In this document: positions 15,931 to 24,833 of the stretch, one piece after another
Layout of the letters: each line of letters opens with the position of its first letter
Position numbering within the stretch: position 1 is the stretch's first letter
Assembly: GCA_000688615.1 (NCBI GenBank)
Contig: JHVA01000001.1
Span: 558,001 to 622,000 of the forward strand
DNA: 64,000 nt
From: Acidobacteriaceae bacterium KBS 146
Lineage (GTDB): Bacteria > Acidobacteriota > Terriglobia > Terriglobales > Acidobacteriaceae
Reading direction: 5' to 3'
The notes under the pieces: model-generated
What the model saw: the letters and a program-made list of their open reading frames with translations, nothing else
The model's database searches: none
Told to the model about the DNA's origin: nothing
Translations under genes and position numbers: made by a program

Positions 15931-18225
15931 ATGAGCAGGCAAATCGCTGGCGAATACAACAGCGCTCAAGCGCTTTTCGAGAAGCTGTTTGATTTCTCTC
16001 CGGATGCGATTTTAGTAACTGATTCCAGTGGGCATATCCGTGAAGCCAATCCGAAGGCAGAAATTCTCTTTGGCTACTCACGGGAAGAACTGCTGGACCG
16101 CGGAGTCGAAAGTCTTATCCCAGAGCGCTTTCGGCAAATTCATCCACATCACCGCAGTACTTATCATGCTGATCCTCATACGCGACCGATGGGAGCTGGG
16201 CTAAACCTTTACGGTTTGCGCAAGGATGGTAGCGAATTTCCAGTCGATATCATGCTCAGCCCAGTCCAGACGGACGGAGAATCGGTGGTCCTCGTTGTCG
16301 TTCGTGATATCACGCAGAAAAAGGAATTCGAGGATGCACTTCGTCAAAGCGAAGAACGTTTTCGTCTGCTGGTGGAAGGCGCACAAGATTATGCCATCTT
16401 CATGCTTGACCTGGAAGGAAGGATCGCAACATGGAATTCCGGAGCTGAGCGAATCAAGGGGTATCACTCCGAGGAGATTCTTGGGCAGCATTTCTCGCGG
16501 TTCTATACAAAGGAGGATATCGGCCGCGGAAAGCCGGAGTTTGAGCTGAATGTAGTAAAGGCGGAGGGTAGGTACGAAGACGAGGGTTGGCGGGTCCGTA
16601 AAGACGGTTCCCTTTTTTGGGCCGATGTCATCATTACGGCACTACACGATAAGCATGGCAAGCTCATCGGATTTTCGAAGGTTATCCGGGATTTCACCGA
16701 TCGTAAGCGAGCCGAAGAATCGCTTCTGGTGGAGTTGAGTGGCGCAGTACTTTCGCGTCTCGATATCCAGCAGATGTTTAGTGCAATTGCAACCAGCATT
16801 CAGCATCTGGTTCCGCATGATTATGCGGCGATCTCTCTTTACAAAAACGATACAAATCAATTACATCAGCGTGTTCTGTACTCCCCTGATAAAGAGGCAA
16901 CGGTCCAAGATATTATGCTCCCCGTCGAATCCACGCCAGATGGACAAGTATTTACAGCCCAGCAGCCACTGATTGTCAGTGAAATCAAACAAGCCTTTTT
17001 CAATCCAAAGTGGCTTAATCCCCTTAGTAAGGCTGGCGTGAAATCTGCTTGTTGGTTACCCCTAAAAAGTCAGGGAAAAGTGATTGGCACGTTGTCTATC
17101 GGGAGTCGATACGAGGCAGCGTTCAAGCCAAGAGATACTGAGATGTTGCTCCAGATTGCCAATCCGATTGCTGCAGCGCTCGATAACACCTATGCCTTGC
17201 GTCACCTTGTCGAACATAGCGATAGACTCAAAGAAGAAAAACGCTATCTTGAAGAAGAACTTCGGACAGAGTATAGCTTCGAGGAGATTGTCGGCACGAG
17301 CAATGGCTTGAGGCGTGTCCTGAAGCAGGTGGAGATCGTCTCACCGACCAATGCAACGGTCTTGATCATGGGCGAGACTGGTACAGGAAAAGAGCTCATC
17401 GCACGTGCGATCCACAATTTAAGTCCGCGCCGTGAACGTACCTTCGTCAGATTGAACTGTTCCGCGATTCCGCTCGGTCTCCTCGAAAGCGAGCTGTTTG
17501 GACATGAAAAGGGCGCGTTTACAGGTGCAATCACACAACGGATCGGTCGGCTGGAGTTAGCGCACCAGGGAACCCTGTTCCTCGATGAGATCGGAGATCT
17601 GCCTCTGGAATTGCAGCCTAAGCTCTTAAGAGCCCTCCAGGAGAAAGAGATCGAACGGTTGGGCGGTAAAAAAGCAATTTCCGTTGATGTTCGATTAATT
17701 GCTGCAACAAATCGGGATCTGCCGGGGATGATAAAGGAAGGCCTATTCCGAAGCGATCTGTATTATCGGCTAAGGGTTTTCCCAGTTACCGTTCCATCAC
17801 TTCGACAGCGGCGAGAAGATATCCCGCTTTTGGTCAACTACTTTGTTACCAAGCATGCCAGGCGCATGAATAAGCCAATTGATACTGTATCTGGCGAAGT
17901 ACTTACAGTGCTCTCGAACTGGCATTGGCCCGGCAACATAAGAGAACTAGAAAATTTTATTGAAAGAGCGGTGATTCTTACTTCTGGGCATACCCTCCGT
18001 GCGCCACTGGCTGAATTGGAGCTAGCCGAAGACCTAGAAGATTCGACATCTTCAAATAGCTCTGACCTCAGAACGGCAGAGCGGGACCATATACTTCGTG
18101 TTCTACGAGAGGCAAAAGGAATGATTGGTGGGGCTGGAGGCGCCGCAGCGAAGCTCGGTCTAAAACGGACGACCTTGAATTCCAAGCTTAAAAAACTGGA
18201 TATAAAGAAAGAGGACTATACATAA
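15931..18225 (+). CDS. Sigma-54-dependent activator, PAS-PAS-GAF-AAA+-Fis
   Basis: 764 residues. PAS 1 (about 13-130, FDFSPDAILVTDSSGHIREA), PAS 2 (about 137-255, GYHSEEILGQHFSRFYTKED), GAF (about 262-420), AAA+ domain with Walker A GETGTGKE (about 481-488), GAFTGA sigma-54 contact (about 528-533) and Walker B LFLDEIGDL, ending in a Fis-type helix-turn-helix (about 723-760). It is an enhancer-binding protein of the FhlA/NorR-like GAF class, with sensing inferred for the PAS and GAF parts; no receiver domain is present. Second PAS resembles the class whose members often bind haem or flavin, but I cannot identify a ligand residue. Monocistronic, and it converges on the alcohol dehydrogenase gene. 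Confidence 0.92.
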   Translation: MSRQIAGEYNSAQALFEKLFDFSPDAILVTDSSGHIREANPKAEILFGYSREELLDRGVESLIPERFRQIHPHHRSTYHADPHTRPMGAGLNLYGLRKDGSEFPVDIMLSPVQTDGESVVLVVVRDITQKKEFEDALRQSEERFRLLVEGAQDYAIFMLDLEGRIATWNSGAERIKGYHSEEILGQHFSRFYTKEDIGRGKPEFELNVVKAEGRYEDEGWRVRKDGSLFWADVIITALHDKHGKLIGFSKVIRDFTDRKRAEESLLVELSGAVLSRLDIQQMFSAIATSIQHLVPHDYAAISLYKNDTNQLHQRVLYSPDKEATVQDIMLPVESTPDGQVFTAQQPLIVSEIKQAFFNPKWLNPLSKAGVKSACWLPLKSQGKVIGTLSIGSRYEAAFKPRDTEMLLQIANPIAAALDNTYALRHLVEHSDRLKEEKRYLEEELRTEYSFEEIVGTSNGLRRVLKQVEIVSPTNATVLIMGETGTGKELIARAIHNLSPRRERTFVRLNCSAIPLGLLESELFGHEKGAFTGAITQRIGRLELAHQGTLFLDEIGDLPLELQPKLLRALQEKEIERLGGKKAISVDVRLIAATNRDLPGMIKEGLFRSDLYYRLRVFPVTVPSLRQRREDIPLLVNYFVTKHARRMNKPIDTVSGEVLTVLSNWHWPGNIRELENFIERAVILTSGHTLRAPLAELELAEDLEDSTSSNSSDLRTAERDHILRVLREAKGMIGGAGGAAAKLGLKRTTLNSKLKKLDIKKEDYT

Positions 18226-18273
18226 CTTTCCTCAAGAAGCCGTCGCGCTCCGACCGTCTTTGTGCTTTACGCC

Positions 18274-19377
18274 CTATGGTCGTATTGCGACCTTCAATAC
18301 CCCGTCCTGTTGGTTACTGAAAAGAGCATACGCTTTCACAATCTCCTTCAAGGAAAAGTTATGCGTTAGCAATGGAGTCAGGTCCACTCGCTTATGCAGG
18401 ACTAACTCCATCAAGCGTCGCATACGTTCTTTCCCGCCGGGACAAAGCGTTGTAACTATCTTGTAGTCACCGATTCCGGCGGCGAATGCATCGGCCGGGA
18501 TATCTAATTTGCCTGCGTATACACCCAAACTAGAGAGCGTTCCCCCCGGCCGGAGACTTCTCAGGGCAGTTTCGAAAGTAGCCTGCGTTCCCAAGGCTTC
18601 AATCGCAACATCCACACCGCGACCTCCTGTGAGCCTGTAAATCTCAGACGGAATATCTCCAGTCCTTGGATCGAGGACAATGTCTGCACCCATTTTGAGT
18701 GCGATCTTCCTGCGAAGAGGATTCGACTCTGTTGCGATGATGAGGCCTGCACCCTTAAGTTTTGCGCCGGCGGTGGCGCATAACCCGATGGGTCCCTGAG
18801 CAAATACAGCAACGGTATCCCCTAACTTCAGATCTGCACTCTCGGCAGCGGAGAAGCCTGTCGACGCGATGTCGGCCAACAAGACCACTTGTTCATCTCG
18901 TAATCTATCCGGGATCTTTGCCATATTAGCTTGTGCATAGGGCACCAGCAGGTACTCTGCCTGGGCACCGTCGATGGTATTGCCGAATTTCCAACCACCG
19001 ATCGGTACTCCGCCACATTGGGACCACGCTCCACTGAGACAAGATGAGCACTGTCCGCAAGGGGTGATCGCCCCTACCAAGACGCGGTCCCCAACCTCAT
19101 AGCCAACGACATCCGGACCCAATTCGTGGATTACCCCAACAGCCTCATGCCCAATAATCAGCCCTTGCCTTACCGGATACTCACCCTTAAGGATATGAAC
19201 ATCAGTACCGCAAATAGTGGTCAGGGTTACCCGTATAACCGCTTCCCCATAGCTTGGTTTTGGGATTGGCCTCGATTCCATCGCGATTTGGTTGGGCGCG
19301 TGGAAAACCAGCGCCTTCATTGTCTCTATGTCTTGAGTTACTTCATTTCGCTTCAAAAGCGCTGTGCTGTCGGCCAT
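18274..19377 (-). CDS. Zinc-dependent medium-chain alcohol dehydrogenase
   Basis: About 367 residues. A catalytic zinc site (TICGTDVH with Cys, then GHEAVG), structural zinc site CGQCSSCLSGAWSQC (C-x2-C-x2-C-x7-C) and a Rossmann region near residues 180-250 are visible. The sequence looks like the secondary-alcohol/isopropanol dehydrogenase branch; substrate unknown. ATG 19377 is chosen because GAGGGAA is 7 or so bases upstream and the catalytic domain starts 20 residues later. Zinc alcohol dehydrogenases next to Usp genes recur in low-oxygen clusters, which fits the island. No Crp-like site at the usual distance was found for this gene. Confidence 0.9.
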   Translation of the reverse strand: MADSTALLKRNEVTQDIETMKALVFHAPNQIAMESRPIPKPSYGEAVIRVTLTTICGTDVHILKGEYPVRQGLIIGHEAVGVIHELGPDVVGYEVGDRVLVGAITPCGQCSSCLSGAWSQCGGVPIGGWKFGNTIDGAQAEYLLVPYAQANMAKIPDRLRDEQVVLLADIASTGFSAAESADLKLGDTVAVFAQGPIGLCATAGAKLKGAGLIIATESNPLRRKIALKMGADIVLDPRTGDIPSEIYRLTGGRGVDVAIEALGTQATFETALRSLRPGGTLSSLGVYAGKLDIPADAFAAGIGDYKIVTTLCPGGKERMRRLMELVLHKRVDLTPLLTHNFSLKEIVKAYALFSNQQDGVLKVAIRP

Positions 19378-19563
19378 GGTCAATTCCCTCAATAGGAAAC
19401 AAGCAGAACTAGTTCCTGTCAGCGATAGTCCTTCATCGACCGAGGACGATCAGAAGGACATGAAACTAATTCCTTGTTTAGTTCTCTGCGATCCGCTGTA
19501 CTGATGTTTCTAATCATGGGCAGACAGGCACTCATTTGGCGGTGAGCCGTTACACCATCCTCG

Positions 19564-19577
19564 GTGATACTCATCAC
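19564..19577 (+). promoter_or_regulatory. Crp/Fnr-type palindrome upstream of the HdeD-Usp operon
   Basis: GTGATACTCATCAC: perfect GTGAT-N4-ATCAC half-sites. Centre 19570.5 is about 41 bases before a start implied by TATGAG (19600-19605). Confidence 0.65.
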
Positions 19578-19629
19578 AGCTATGCATTGAAATCAAGCAT
19601 ATGAGTTATGGCTGAAGTAAGTAAAGTAT

Positions 19630-20334
19630 ATGAGTCGATCTGATGCATCAGGAGAGCAGAGACCGAAGTTCAATCACGTCAGGACAAATGCTATGAAAAA
19701 CGATACTCACTTCTGGTTGGCTACCATGGCTCGTGGAGCTCTCGCGCTCTTAGTGGGAAGCGCCGTCATGGTAATTCCAGATATGGCTAAAACTCTGCTG
19801 CTTTTGCCGTTTGCAGTCGCGATCTCGATCCTCTGCCTCGCAGCATATGGTGTTCTCGATAGCGTCCTCATCTTCATCACAAGCTTTATGACTCAGTTGA
19901 CGGTGCCTCGGATTGCCCTCCGTATGCAAGGCACTCTAGGCATAATCGTTGGTATCACATTATTTTCCATAGTTTATGATCGAGTGCGCTTAGAGTGGTT
20001 CCTCTATCTGATTGCGTTTCAAGCTCTCTCTACAGCGATCGGTGAGTTTATCGTTGCCCGCCATGCTTCCACTCACAGTACGTCTCTTTGGAATTATGCG
20101 GCTGCGGTTGTCGCTTTTTTGTTCCTGATCATGTACTTACTTGCTGCAACCATTCTGGGTGATCGTCTTTCTCCGCGGGAGATGGCTTGGCTGATCTATG
20201 GATATCTTGGTGCGTTTGGTTTGGTGCAATGTTTAACTGCGGCACGAATGTTGTATGCGGATCATCAACTTACTGATGCTCATTCAGATCGAGGGATCAT
20301 CGATCATGAAGTGAAGGATAGGGTGCATTCATGA
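19630..20334 (+). CDS. HdeD-like (DUF308) membrane protein
   Basis: 234 residues (213 if ATG 19693 is used, which has AGGA at 19681-19684). Six hydrophobic helices are visible, starting ARGALALLVGSAVMVIPDMA and ending WLIYGYLGAFGLVQCLTAAR. HdeD-like proteins are inner-membrane proteins linked to acid and other stress, of unknown mechanism. The C-terminus is hydrophilic. Its stop overlaps the next Usp start (ATGA), so they are co-translated. Start choice is uncertain because no site stands out before 19630. Confidence 0.8.
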   Translation: MSRSDASGEQRPKFNHVRTNAMKNDTHFWLATMARGALALLVGSAVMVIPDMAKTLLLLPFAVAISILCLAAYGVLDSVLIFITSFMTQLTVPRIALRMQGTLGIIVGITLFSIVYDRVRLEWFLYLIAFQALSTAIGEFIVARHASTHSTSLWNYAAAVVAFLFLIMYLLAATILGDRLSPREMAWLIYGYLGAFGLVQCLTAARMLYADHQLTDAHSDRGIIDHEVKDRVHS

Positions 20335-21263
20335 CCACGGAAATTGCTGCGAACATGTCTGATTCCGTATCTCGTTTGCCTATAACCGATGTGACCTTCG
20401 CTCGCATTCTCGTAGCAACTGACTTCTCCGAGCAGGCCAATCAGGCCCTCAAGTTTGCAATCTCTACGAGTCACCTGTTTGGCTCGAAGCTTACTCTCGT
20501 TCACGCATCGTCGTTAGTCCTAAGAGGGACAGACAACGAGCCCATCTCTGCAGAAATACTTGAGGCTAATCTTGATGCCGATAGAAAGGAGATGGAGCAA
20601 TTGGTATTGAACGACCCGGAGTTGGGCCGTTTGCGTCCGCACATCGTCGTCGCTTATGGCGACCCAAAAGATCTTATTAAAAACATTGCCCTTGATGACA
20701 AGGCGGATCTGATCATCGCCGGTTCGCACGGTGCTAGCGGACTCGAGCGACTGGCACTAGGATCTGTGGCAGAGTCGCTGCTACACCAGGAATCCAGGCC
20801 GGTTTTGATCGTCGGTCCGAAATGTAAAGTGGCCCCAGATCCATTTCGCTCGATTTTATGTGCAACTGATCTGAGAACAACTGGCCTTCGTGGTGCACGA
20901 TATGCCGCCAGCTTCGCAAAACATGCTCACGGAAAGCTGACCCTTCTTCATGTGGAAGAAAGCAGACCAGAGTCAGATGGTGAAGGTAATAAGCCCGCTC
21001 ATGAGCAGATATTTCAGGACCTTCGACAGCTTGTTCCGGCGGATGTGGAAAACCATTGCACTGTCCAGCTACGTTTAGAGCAGGGTAAAGTGGCAGAGAC
21101 TATCACCAACGTTGCTCATTCGGAATGTACTAGCTTGATAGTTGTCGGCTTGCAGGACCGCCTTTTCGCCGATCACCTTCCATGGTCGACGTTGTCATAC
21201 CTTGTTCGGGAGTCTCCATGTCCGATACTTGGGGTCCGGAATTCATTAGCGCCTGAACTCTGA
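20331..21263 (+). CDS. Tandem universal stress protein
   Basis: 310 residues. Domain 1 (about 23-160, starting FARILVATDFSEQANQALKF) has an intact nucleotide loop GSHGASGLERLALGS, matching G-x2-G-x9-GS. Domain 2 (about 170-305, starting RSILCATDLRTTGLRGARYA) has a degenerate loop (GLQDRLFADHLPWST). Cytoplasmic stress protein that probably binds ATP in its first half. Coupled to the HdeD-like gene by an ATGA overlap and under the 19564 palindrome. Confidence 0.92.
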   Translation: MTTEIAANMSDSVSRLPITDVTFARILVATDFSEQANQALKFAISTSHLFGSKLTLVHASSLVLRGTDNEPISAEILEANLDADRKEMEQLVLNDPELGRLRPHIVVAYGDPKDLIKNIALDDKADLIIAGSHGASGLERLALGSVAESLLHQESRPVLIVGPKCKVAPDPFRSILCATDLRTTGLRGARYAASFAKHAHGKLTLLHVEESRPESDGEGNKPAHEQIFQDLRQLVPADVENHCTVQLRLEQGKVAETITNVAHSECTSLIVVGLQDRLFADHLPWSTLSYLVRESPCPILGVRNSLAPEL

Positions 21264-21335
21264 AGCCACTAATTGCGTCCCTCCACGCAGCTCGCAGCAC
21301 ACGTCGCTATTCCCTACCTTTGCGGCTATGACATT

Positions 21336-22256
21336 TCATTTTGAATTCGCGCCCACACGAAGAATTGGGCATCTCAGATGCTGAGCCAGCTTAGTCAAAG
21401 TCCTCCACGAGGCATGGTCGCTCATAGAGAGATGATCTTTACCTCCTATAATGACCAAATCAGCATGCTTCGAATCTGCAGCGGCGAGAATCTCCTGCTC
21501 CGGTTCTCCATATGCAATCATGGCTTCATGGTCGCATTCCGATCGGGCATCTGCGTCTAGCAGTTTATAGAGCTTATCGCTCACATTCTCCTCCACCCAT
21601 TCGCGCATTCGTCCTTCGGCGCGAGGCTTCTTGGGGAGCACGTGGAGCAACACTAATCTGCAGTAATGGTCTGAAGCCAGATTCCCCGCGTACTGCGCCG
21701 CTCGTACGCCAGTTTCATTGAGATCACTTGCAAAGAGAATCGTTTTCAGAAGATTTTCTGTTGGGTCAAATTCTGGCCCTAAAATGAGCACCGGACAATT
21801 CACATGGCCTGCTATTGACTGAGAGACCGATCCGCTGAGAAGTTGTTCCACGCCATGTCTGCCGCGCGTTCCTACAATGATGAGATCAGCATCCTGCTGT
21901 CTGGCAATCTGCTCAATCAAAATGGACGGACTATCCAATCCAACGATGACCTTGGACCGAGAAGTTACTCCTGCAGCTTTGATTGCCTCTTCAATGCTGC
22001 TTCTTATCCCCTCCAGATGCTCGTCGATCGCCTCAGGGGGTTCTCCTACAACGCCAAGAGTGACAGATGTTGGAGGTACAGAATGAACAATGAAAAGTTC
22101 GGACTGAAATTCCTTCGCTATGGCAACAGCAGCTTCGAGAGCTGTCTGACCACATCCGCCATATTCAAATCCCACTACGATTCGCTTAAACGAAAATTTT
22201 CGCGGAAGGATGGAATGACTTGATTCAGTTTCATTGGACTGCCGCTCTTGCTGCAT
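21336..22256 (-). CDS. Tandem universal stress protein
   Basis: 306 residues. Domain 1 (about 22-160, FKRIVVGFEYGGCGQTALEA) carries an intact G-x2-G-x9-GS loop (GTRGRHGVEQLLSGS). Domain 2 (about 168-300, KTILFASDLNETGVRAAQYA) ends in a degenerate loop (GGKDHLSMSDHASWR). Transcribed toward the HdeD-Usp pair, with a palindrome at 22322-22335. Fourth Usp gene of the island, and closest in layout to the one at 20331. Confidence 0.92.
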   Translation of the reverse strand: MQQERQSNETESSHSILPRKFSFKRIVVGFEYGGCGQTALEAAVAIAKEFQSELFIVHSVPPTSVTLGVVGEPPEAIDEHLEGIRSSIEEAIKAAGVTSRSKVIVGLDSPSILIEQIARQQDADLIIVGTRGRHGVEQLLSGSVSQSIAGHVNCPVLILGPEFDPTENLLKTILFASDLNETGVRAAQYAGNLASDHYCRLVLLHVLPKKPRAEGRMREWVEENVSDKLYKLLDADARSECDHEAMIAYGEPEQEILAAADSKHADLVIIGGKDHLSMSDHASWRTLTKLAQHLRCPILRVGANSK

Positions 22257-22321
22257 AGCTCCTCCCGATGATCAGCTGGGCAAACTAATCCTATGAATAG
22301 TCTGGAAAAGGATATGCTGCA

Positions 22322-22335
22322 GTGATGAAAATCAC
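22322..22335 (-). promoter_or_regulatory. Crp/Fnr-type palindrome upstream of the fourth Usp gene
   Basis: GTGATGAAAATCAC: perfect GTGAT-N4-ATCAC. Centre 22328.5 lies about 41 bases before a start near 22287 with a minus-strand TATTCA (22294-22299) as -10-like element. Confidence 0.65.
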
Positions 22336-22352
22336 ACATTATGTTCAAGAGC

Positions 22353-24251
22353 TCATTTTGACTGTGCTCTTGCTTTTCCCCAAAATACGAGCGTCCCAAA
22401 GCGGGTTGGCGTGATAATGTCCACCTTTCCGTCATGATTCAAGTCCTCAGCTACAAATTGCGAGCCCGCTCCGGACTCGTTATCAATCAACTCCGGGATA
22501 AAGCGAGCTCTTCCTGGTGCCTTTGGATCATGAACCGCCTTGTATACATAAAGCACTGGTTGACCGAATGGATCAGGATCAAGAAATGTGTTTACGTGCG
22601 ACAAATAGCGTTTGCCGACAATAAAGTCTGGAATGCCATCGTTATTCACATCGGCAAAAGCAGAAGCATGGGGTTCGCTGAAAGCGACACCTCCCGCATT
22701 CTCAACCTTTGTATTTAGATCATCGGCGATCATATGACGGACGAAACTGATGTTACCTTCCTTGTCTCGCTTTTGCTCGAACCACGCCAGGCCCCAGCCA
22801 TGCGCGTTTAGCGCAGTAACAACATCAGCCAAGTGATCTCCGTTTACGTCATAGACCCCCATCGTGGCACCGCCCATGATCCCGCGGCCATAGCGCGCAA
22901 AGGCCGAGGGATGATACGTCCAGGTGTCCTTCGCGGGATCCTTTGGGCCCTCCCACCAGCCGTAAGCGTTCACAATGTCGATTCGACCATCGCCGTTGAT
23001 ATCCCCTACACCAATCCCGTGTGCAGTGCCGAATCCCTTCTCCGAAACTTCCTTGATGATCCACGGTCCTGTTGGATTCGACGGATCAGGTTTTGCATAT
23101 CGAACCTGGCCTCCCCCCATGTAGACGATTTCTTGCTTACCGTCGCCATCAACATCGCCCAGCGTCGCCACCTCACTTTGGACTTCTTTGACGACCTGGA
23201 ACTTCTCCCAGCGGCGGTTATTCTCTGCTCCCGGATTCACATAGAGTGTGACACCCAGGTTCCCATAGTTTGTCGAGATGATGTCCGGCCACCCGTCGCC
23301 GGTAAAGTCCGCTGCACTTTGTATCCACGCATCGCTGGGGAATCCGGAAGTTTCATTAAAAGCCTCAGCAGGATAGATCTCTTCGCTTCTCGTGTAATCA
23401 GGACCATAGTAGATGAAAGGGCCACTCACTATGTCCAGCGTTCCGTCTCGATTAAAGTCAGCTGCTGCGACAGAAAAGGAGTAGAAGAACTGGGTCAGCG
23501 TCTGCGCGCGAAAGTTGGGCGAGGCCGTGTCAGGCTGCCGAAGCTTTACAGCGAGATCCTTGTACTTCAATTTTCTGAAACGGACTTCCCCCGTCCCGCC
23601 GACATAAAGTGCGAACGGGCCGTAGGTCTCCTCGCTCACAGCGCCATGTTCACGCCCGTCGTTTAAAAAAGTCCGGACAACGTTGGCATCCATAAACATC
23701 TCTGCCGTGTTCCAGTCACCGGATTTGAGGCTGGTATCCGGTTGTTTGAATGGCAACGCAGTGTTGAGGGGCGGCGGCCGGAAGGTCGGTTGAGGCTTGT
23801 TCGGATCCGGTGGTGGAGTGAATCTTACCAGCCCTCCCCCGCGTCTCGCCTTTTCACGCGACTCGATCGCACCATCAGCATTAAGCGTAACCGAGTACGC
23901 AGGGATCTCGGAATCGCTCAGGTCCACAAAGGTACCTTTCATTCCAGAATTGCTTTTCATTCCGCGGAACAAAATACCGGTCTGACAGTCGCCGGTGCAG
24001 CGATATTCCAGATACACACCAACATCTTGATAAGACTTATCGAGTACCAGCCATCCCCCGGAAGGCTTAGTCGGTTTTCCCACAATCTCGCCGTTCTCTA
24101 CGTGCCACTCCACGTTCCCTACTGTGTGCCAGCCTGAGAGATTCGAGCCATTGAAGGTCACGTCGGGGATAAACGACGGCCCAACGGCAATCGCAGGCAT
24201 AGATCCAGCCAGCATTAACAATGAAAGCACTACCAGGCATTTGCGGGGCAT
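22353..24251 (-). CDS. Exported DUF1080 (3-keto-disaccharide hydrolase-like) and FG-GAP/VCBS propeller fusion
   Basis: About 632 residues. A signal peptide (LVVLSLLMLAGSMPAIAVG) is followed by a DUF1080 jelly-roll domain (about 27-235; SNLSGWHTVGNVEWHVENGE and YCTGDCQTGILFRG-type core). The rest (about 250-630) carries at least seven calcium-loop repeats of the D-x-[DN]-x-DG type: DFNRDGTLD, DFTGDGWPD, DVDGDGKQE, DINGDGRID, DVNGDHLAD, DVNNDGIPD, DLNHDGKVD. That number fits a seven-bladed propeller. Known DUF1080 members act on 3-keto-glycosides, so a secreted polysaccharide-degrading or glycan-binding role is inferred. ATG 24251 has GGAG upstream. Confidence 0.85.
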   Translation of the reverse strand: MPRKCLVVLSLLMLAGSMPAIAVGPSFIPDVTFNGSNLSGWHTVGNVEWHVENGEIVGKPTKPSGGWLVLDKSYQDVGVYLEYRCTGDCQTGILFRGMKSNSGMKGTFVDLSDSEIPAYSVTLNADGAIESREKARRGGGLVRFTPPPDPNKPQPTFRPPPLNTALPFKQPDTSLKSGDWNTAEMFMDANVVRTFLNDGREHGAVSEETYGPFALYVGGTGEVRFRKLKYKDLAVKLRQPDTASPNFRAQTLTQFFYSFSVAAADFNRDGTLDIVSGPFIYYGPDYTRSEEIYPAEAFNETSGFPSDAWIQSAADFTGDGWPDIISTNYGNLGVTLYVNPGAENNRRWEKFQVVKEVQSEVATLGDVDGDGKQEIVYMGGGQVRYAKPDPSNPTGPWIIKEVSEKGFGTAHGIGVGDINGDGRIDIVNAYGWWEGPKDPAKDTWTYHPSAFARYGRGIMGGATMGVYDVNGDHLADVVTALNAHGWGLAWFEQKRDKEGNISFVRHMIADDLNTKVENAGGVAFSEPHASAFADVNNDGIPDFIVGKRYLSHVNTFLDPDPFGQPVLYVYKAVHDPKAPGRARFIPELIDNESGAGSQFVAEDLNHDGKVDIITPTRFGTLVFWGKARAQSK

Positions 24252-24254
24252 CAA

Positions 24255-24833
24255 ACATCTCCGGAATTTGTAGATAGATCAATAATCGTTATCGGATCCA
24301 CCCGTCGCGAGTCGGACTGATGGTCTTTCAAGGGCCGACAGAAGATACGGAAATTTTACCGAATTGAGAGACAACATCGGATTCATCCCAGCACTCCGAA
24401 TTATTTTCACGCCGCACGAATTACAAAACGTACTAGAGCTCACAGGCTTTTGATTGAGCGGAAATGATCTACTGCTCCCTGCCGCAATCAAATGATTATT
24501 TGCACATATCGCAAACAATCCTGCATCATACCCAATGCACTGTACCCAGAAAACCCCGCGACCGTCAAGCTGAGAAGACCTGCGCACAAAAAACGGTAGT
24601 GTAATGGGCCAAAGAGATCCCTCCAATTGACTCGCGATCTCTTATTGGCACTGGCACCAAGTCGGGCAAGTGACGGCAGCCATATAGATCCGTAAGTCGC
24701 AAATTGGGGTTAGTGGAGTGAATCGAGTTGTGCGAGACTGAGTGCCGTATACCATATCTCGAGACGGCCTGGCAGGATAAGACTGTGTCCTGATCGACCA
24801 AACATAAAGGCGAATACGCGAGGAGTTTAAGTT
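24255..24833. other. Intergenic stretch holding a possible GFA relic
   Basis: 579 bases between divergent genes. It contains the possible pseudogene at 24279-24626. The remaining 200 bases before 24834 hold only the presumed promoter of the SMP-30-like gene, with GAGGAG as ribosome site. No hairpin with a T-run was seen. Confidence 0.5.
24279..24626 (-). pseudogene. Possible relic of a GFA (glutathione-dependent formaldehyde-activating-like) protein
   Basis: A 115-codon frame whose centre resembles the second half of a GFA domain: a Phe-rich stretch, then FCNSCGVKIIR (residues about 67-77) and LNSVKF, as in the FCxxCG...SVK end of GFA proteins. C30 and C41 remain, but the usual N-terminal C-x-C and C-x2-C zinc ligands are not visible. 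No ribosome site. A diverged or frameshifted remnant is the simplest reading; chance resemblance is possible. Confidence 0.3.

Noticed and set aside
22833..23666. Long plus-strand open frame opposite the DUF1080-propeller gene
   Set aside because: Opposite-strand shadow of a well-supported gene, with no recognised domain.
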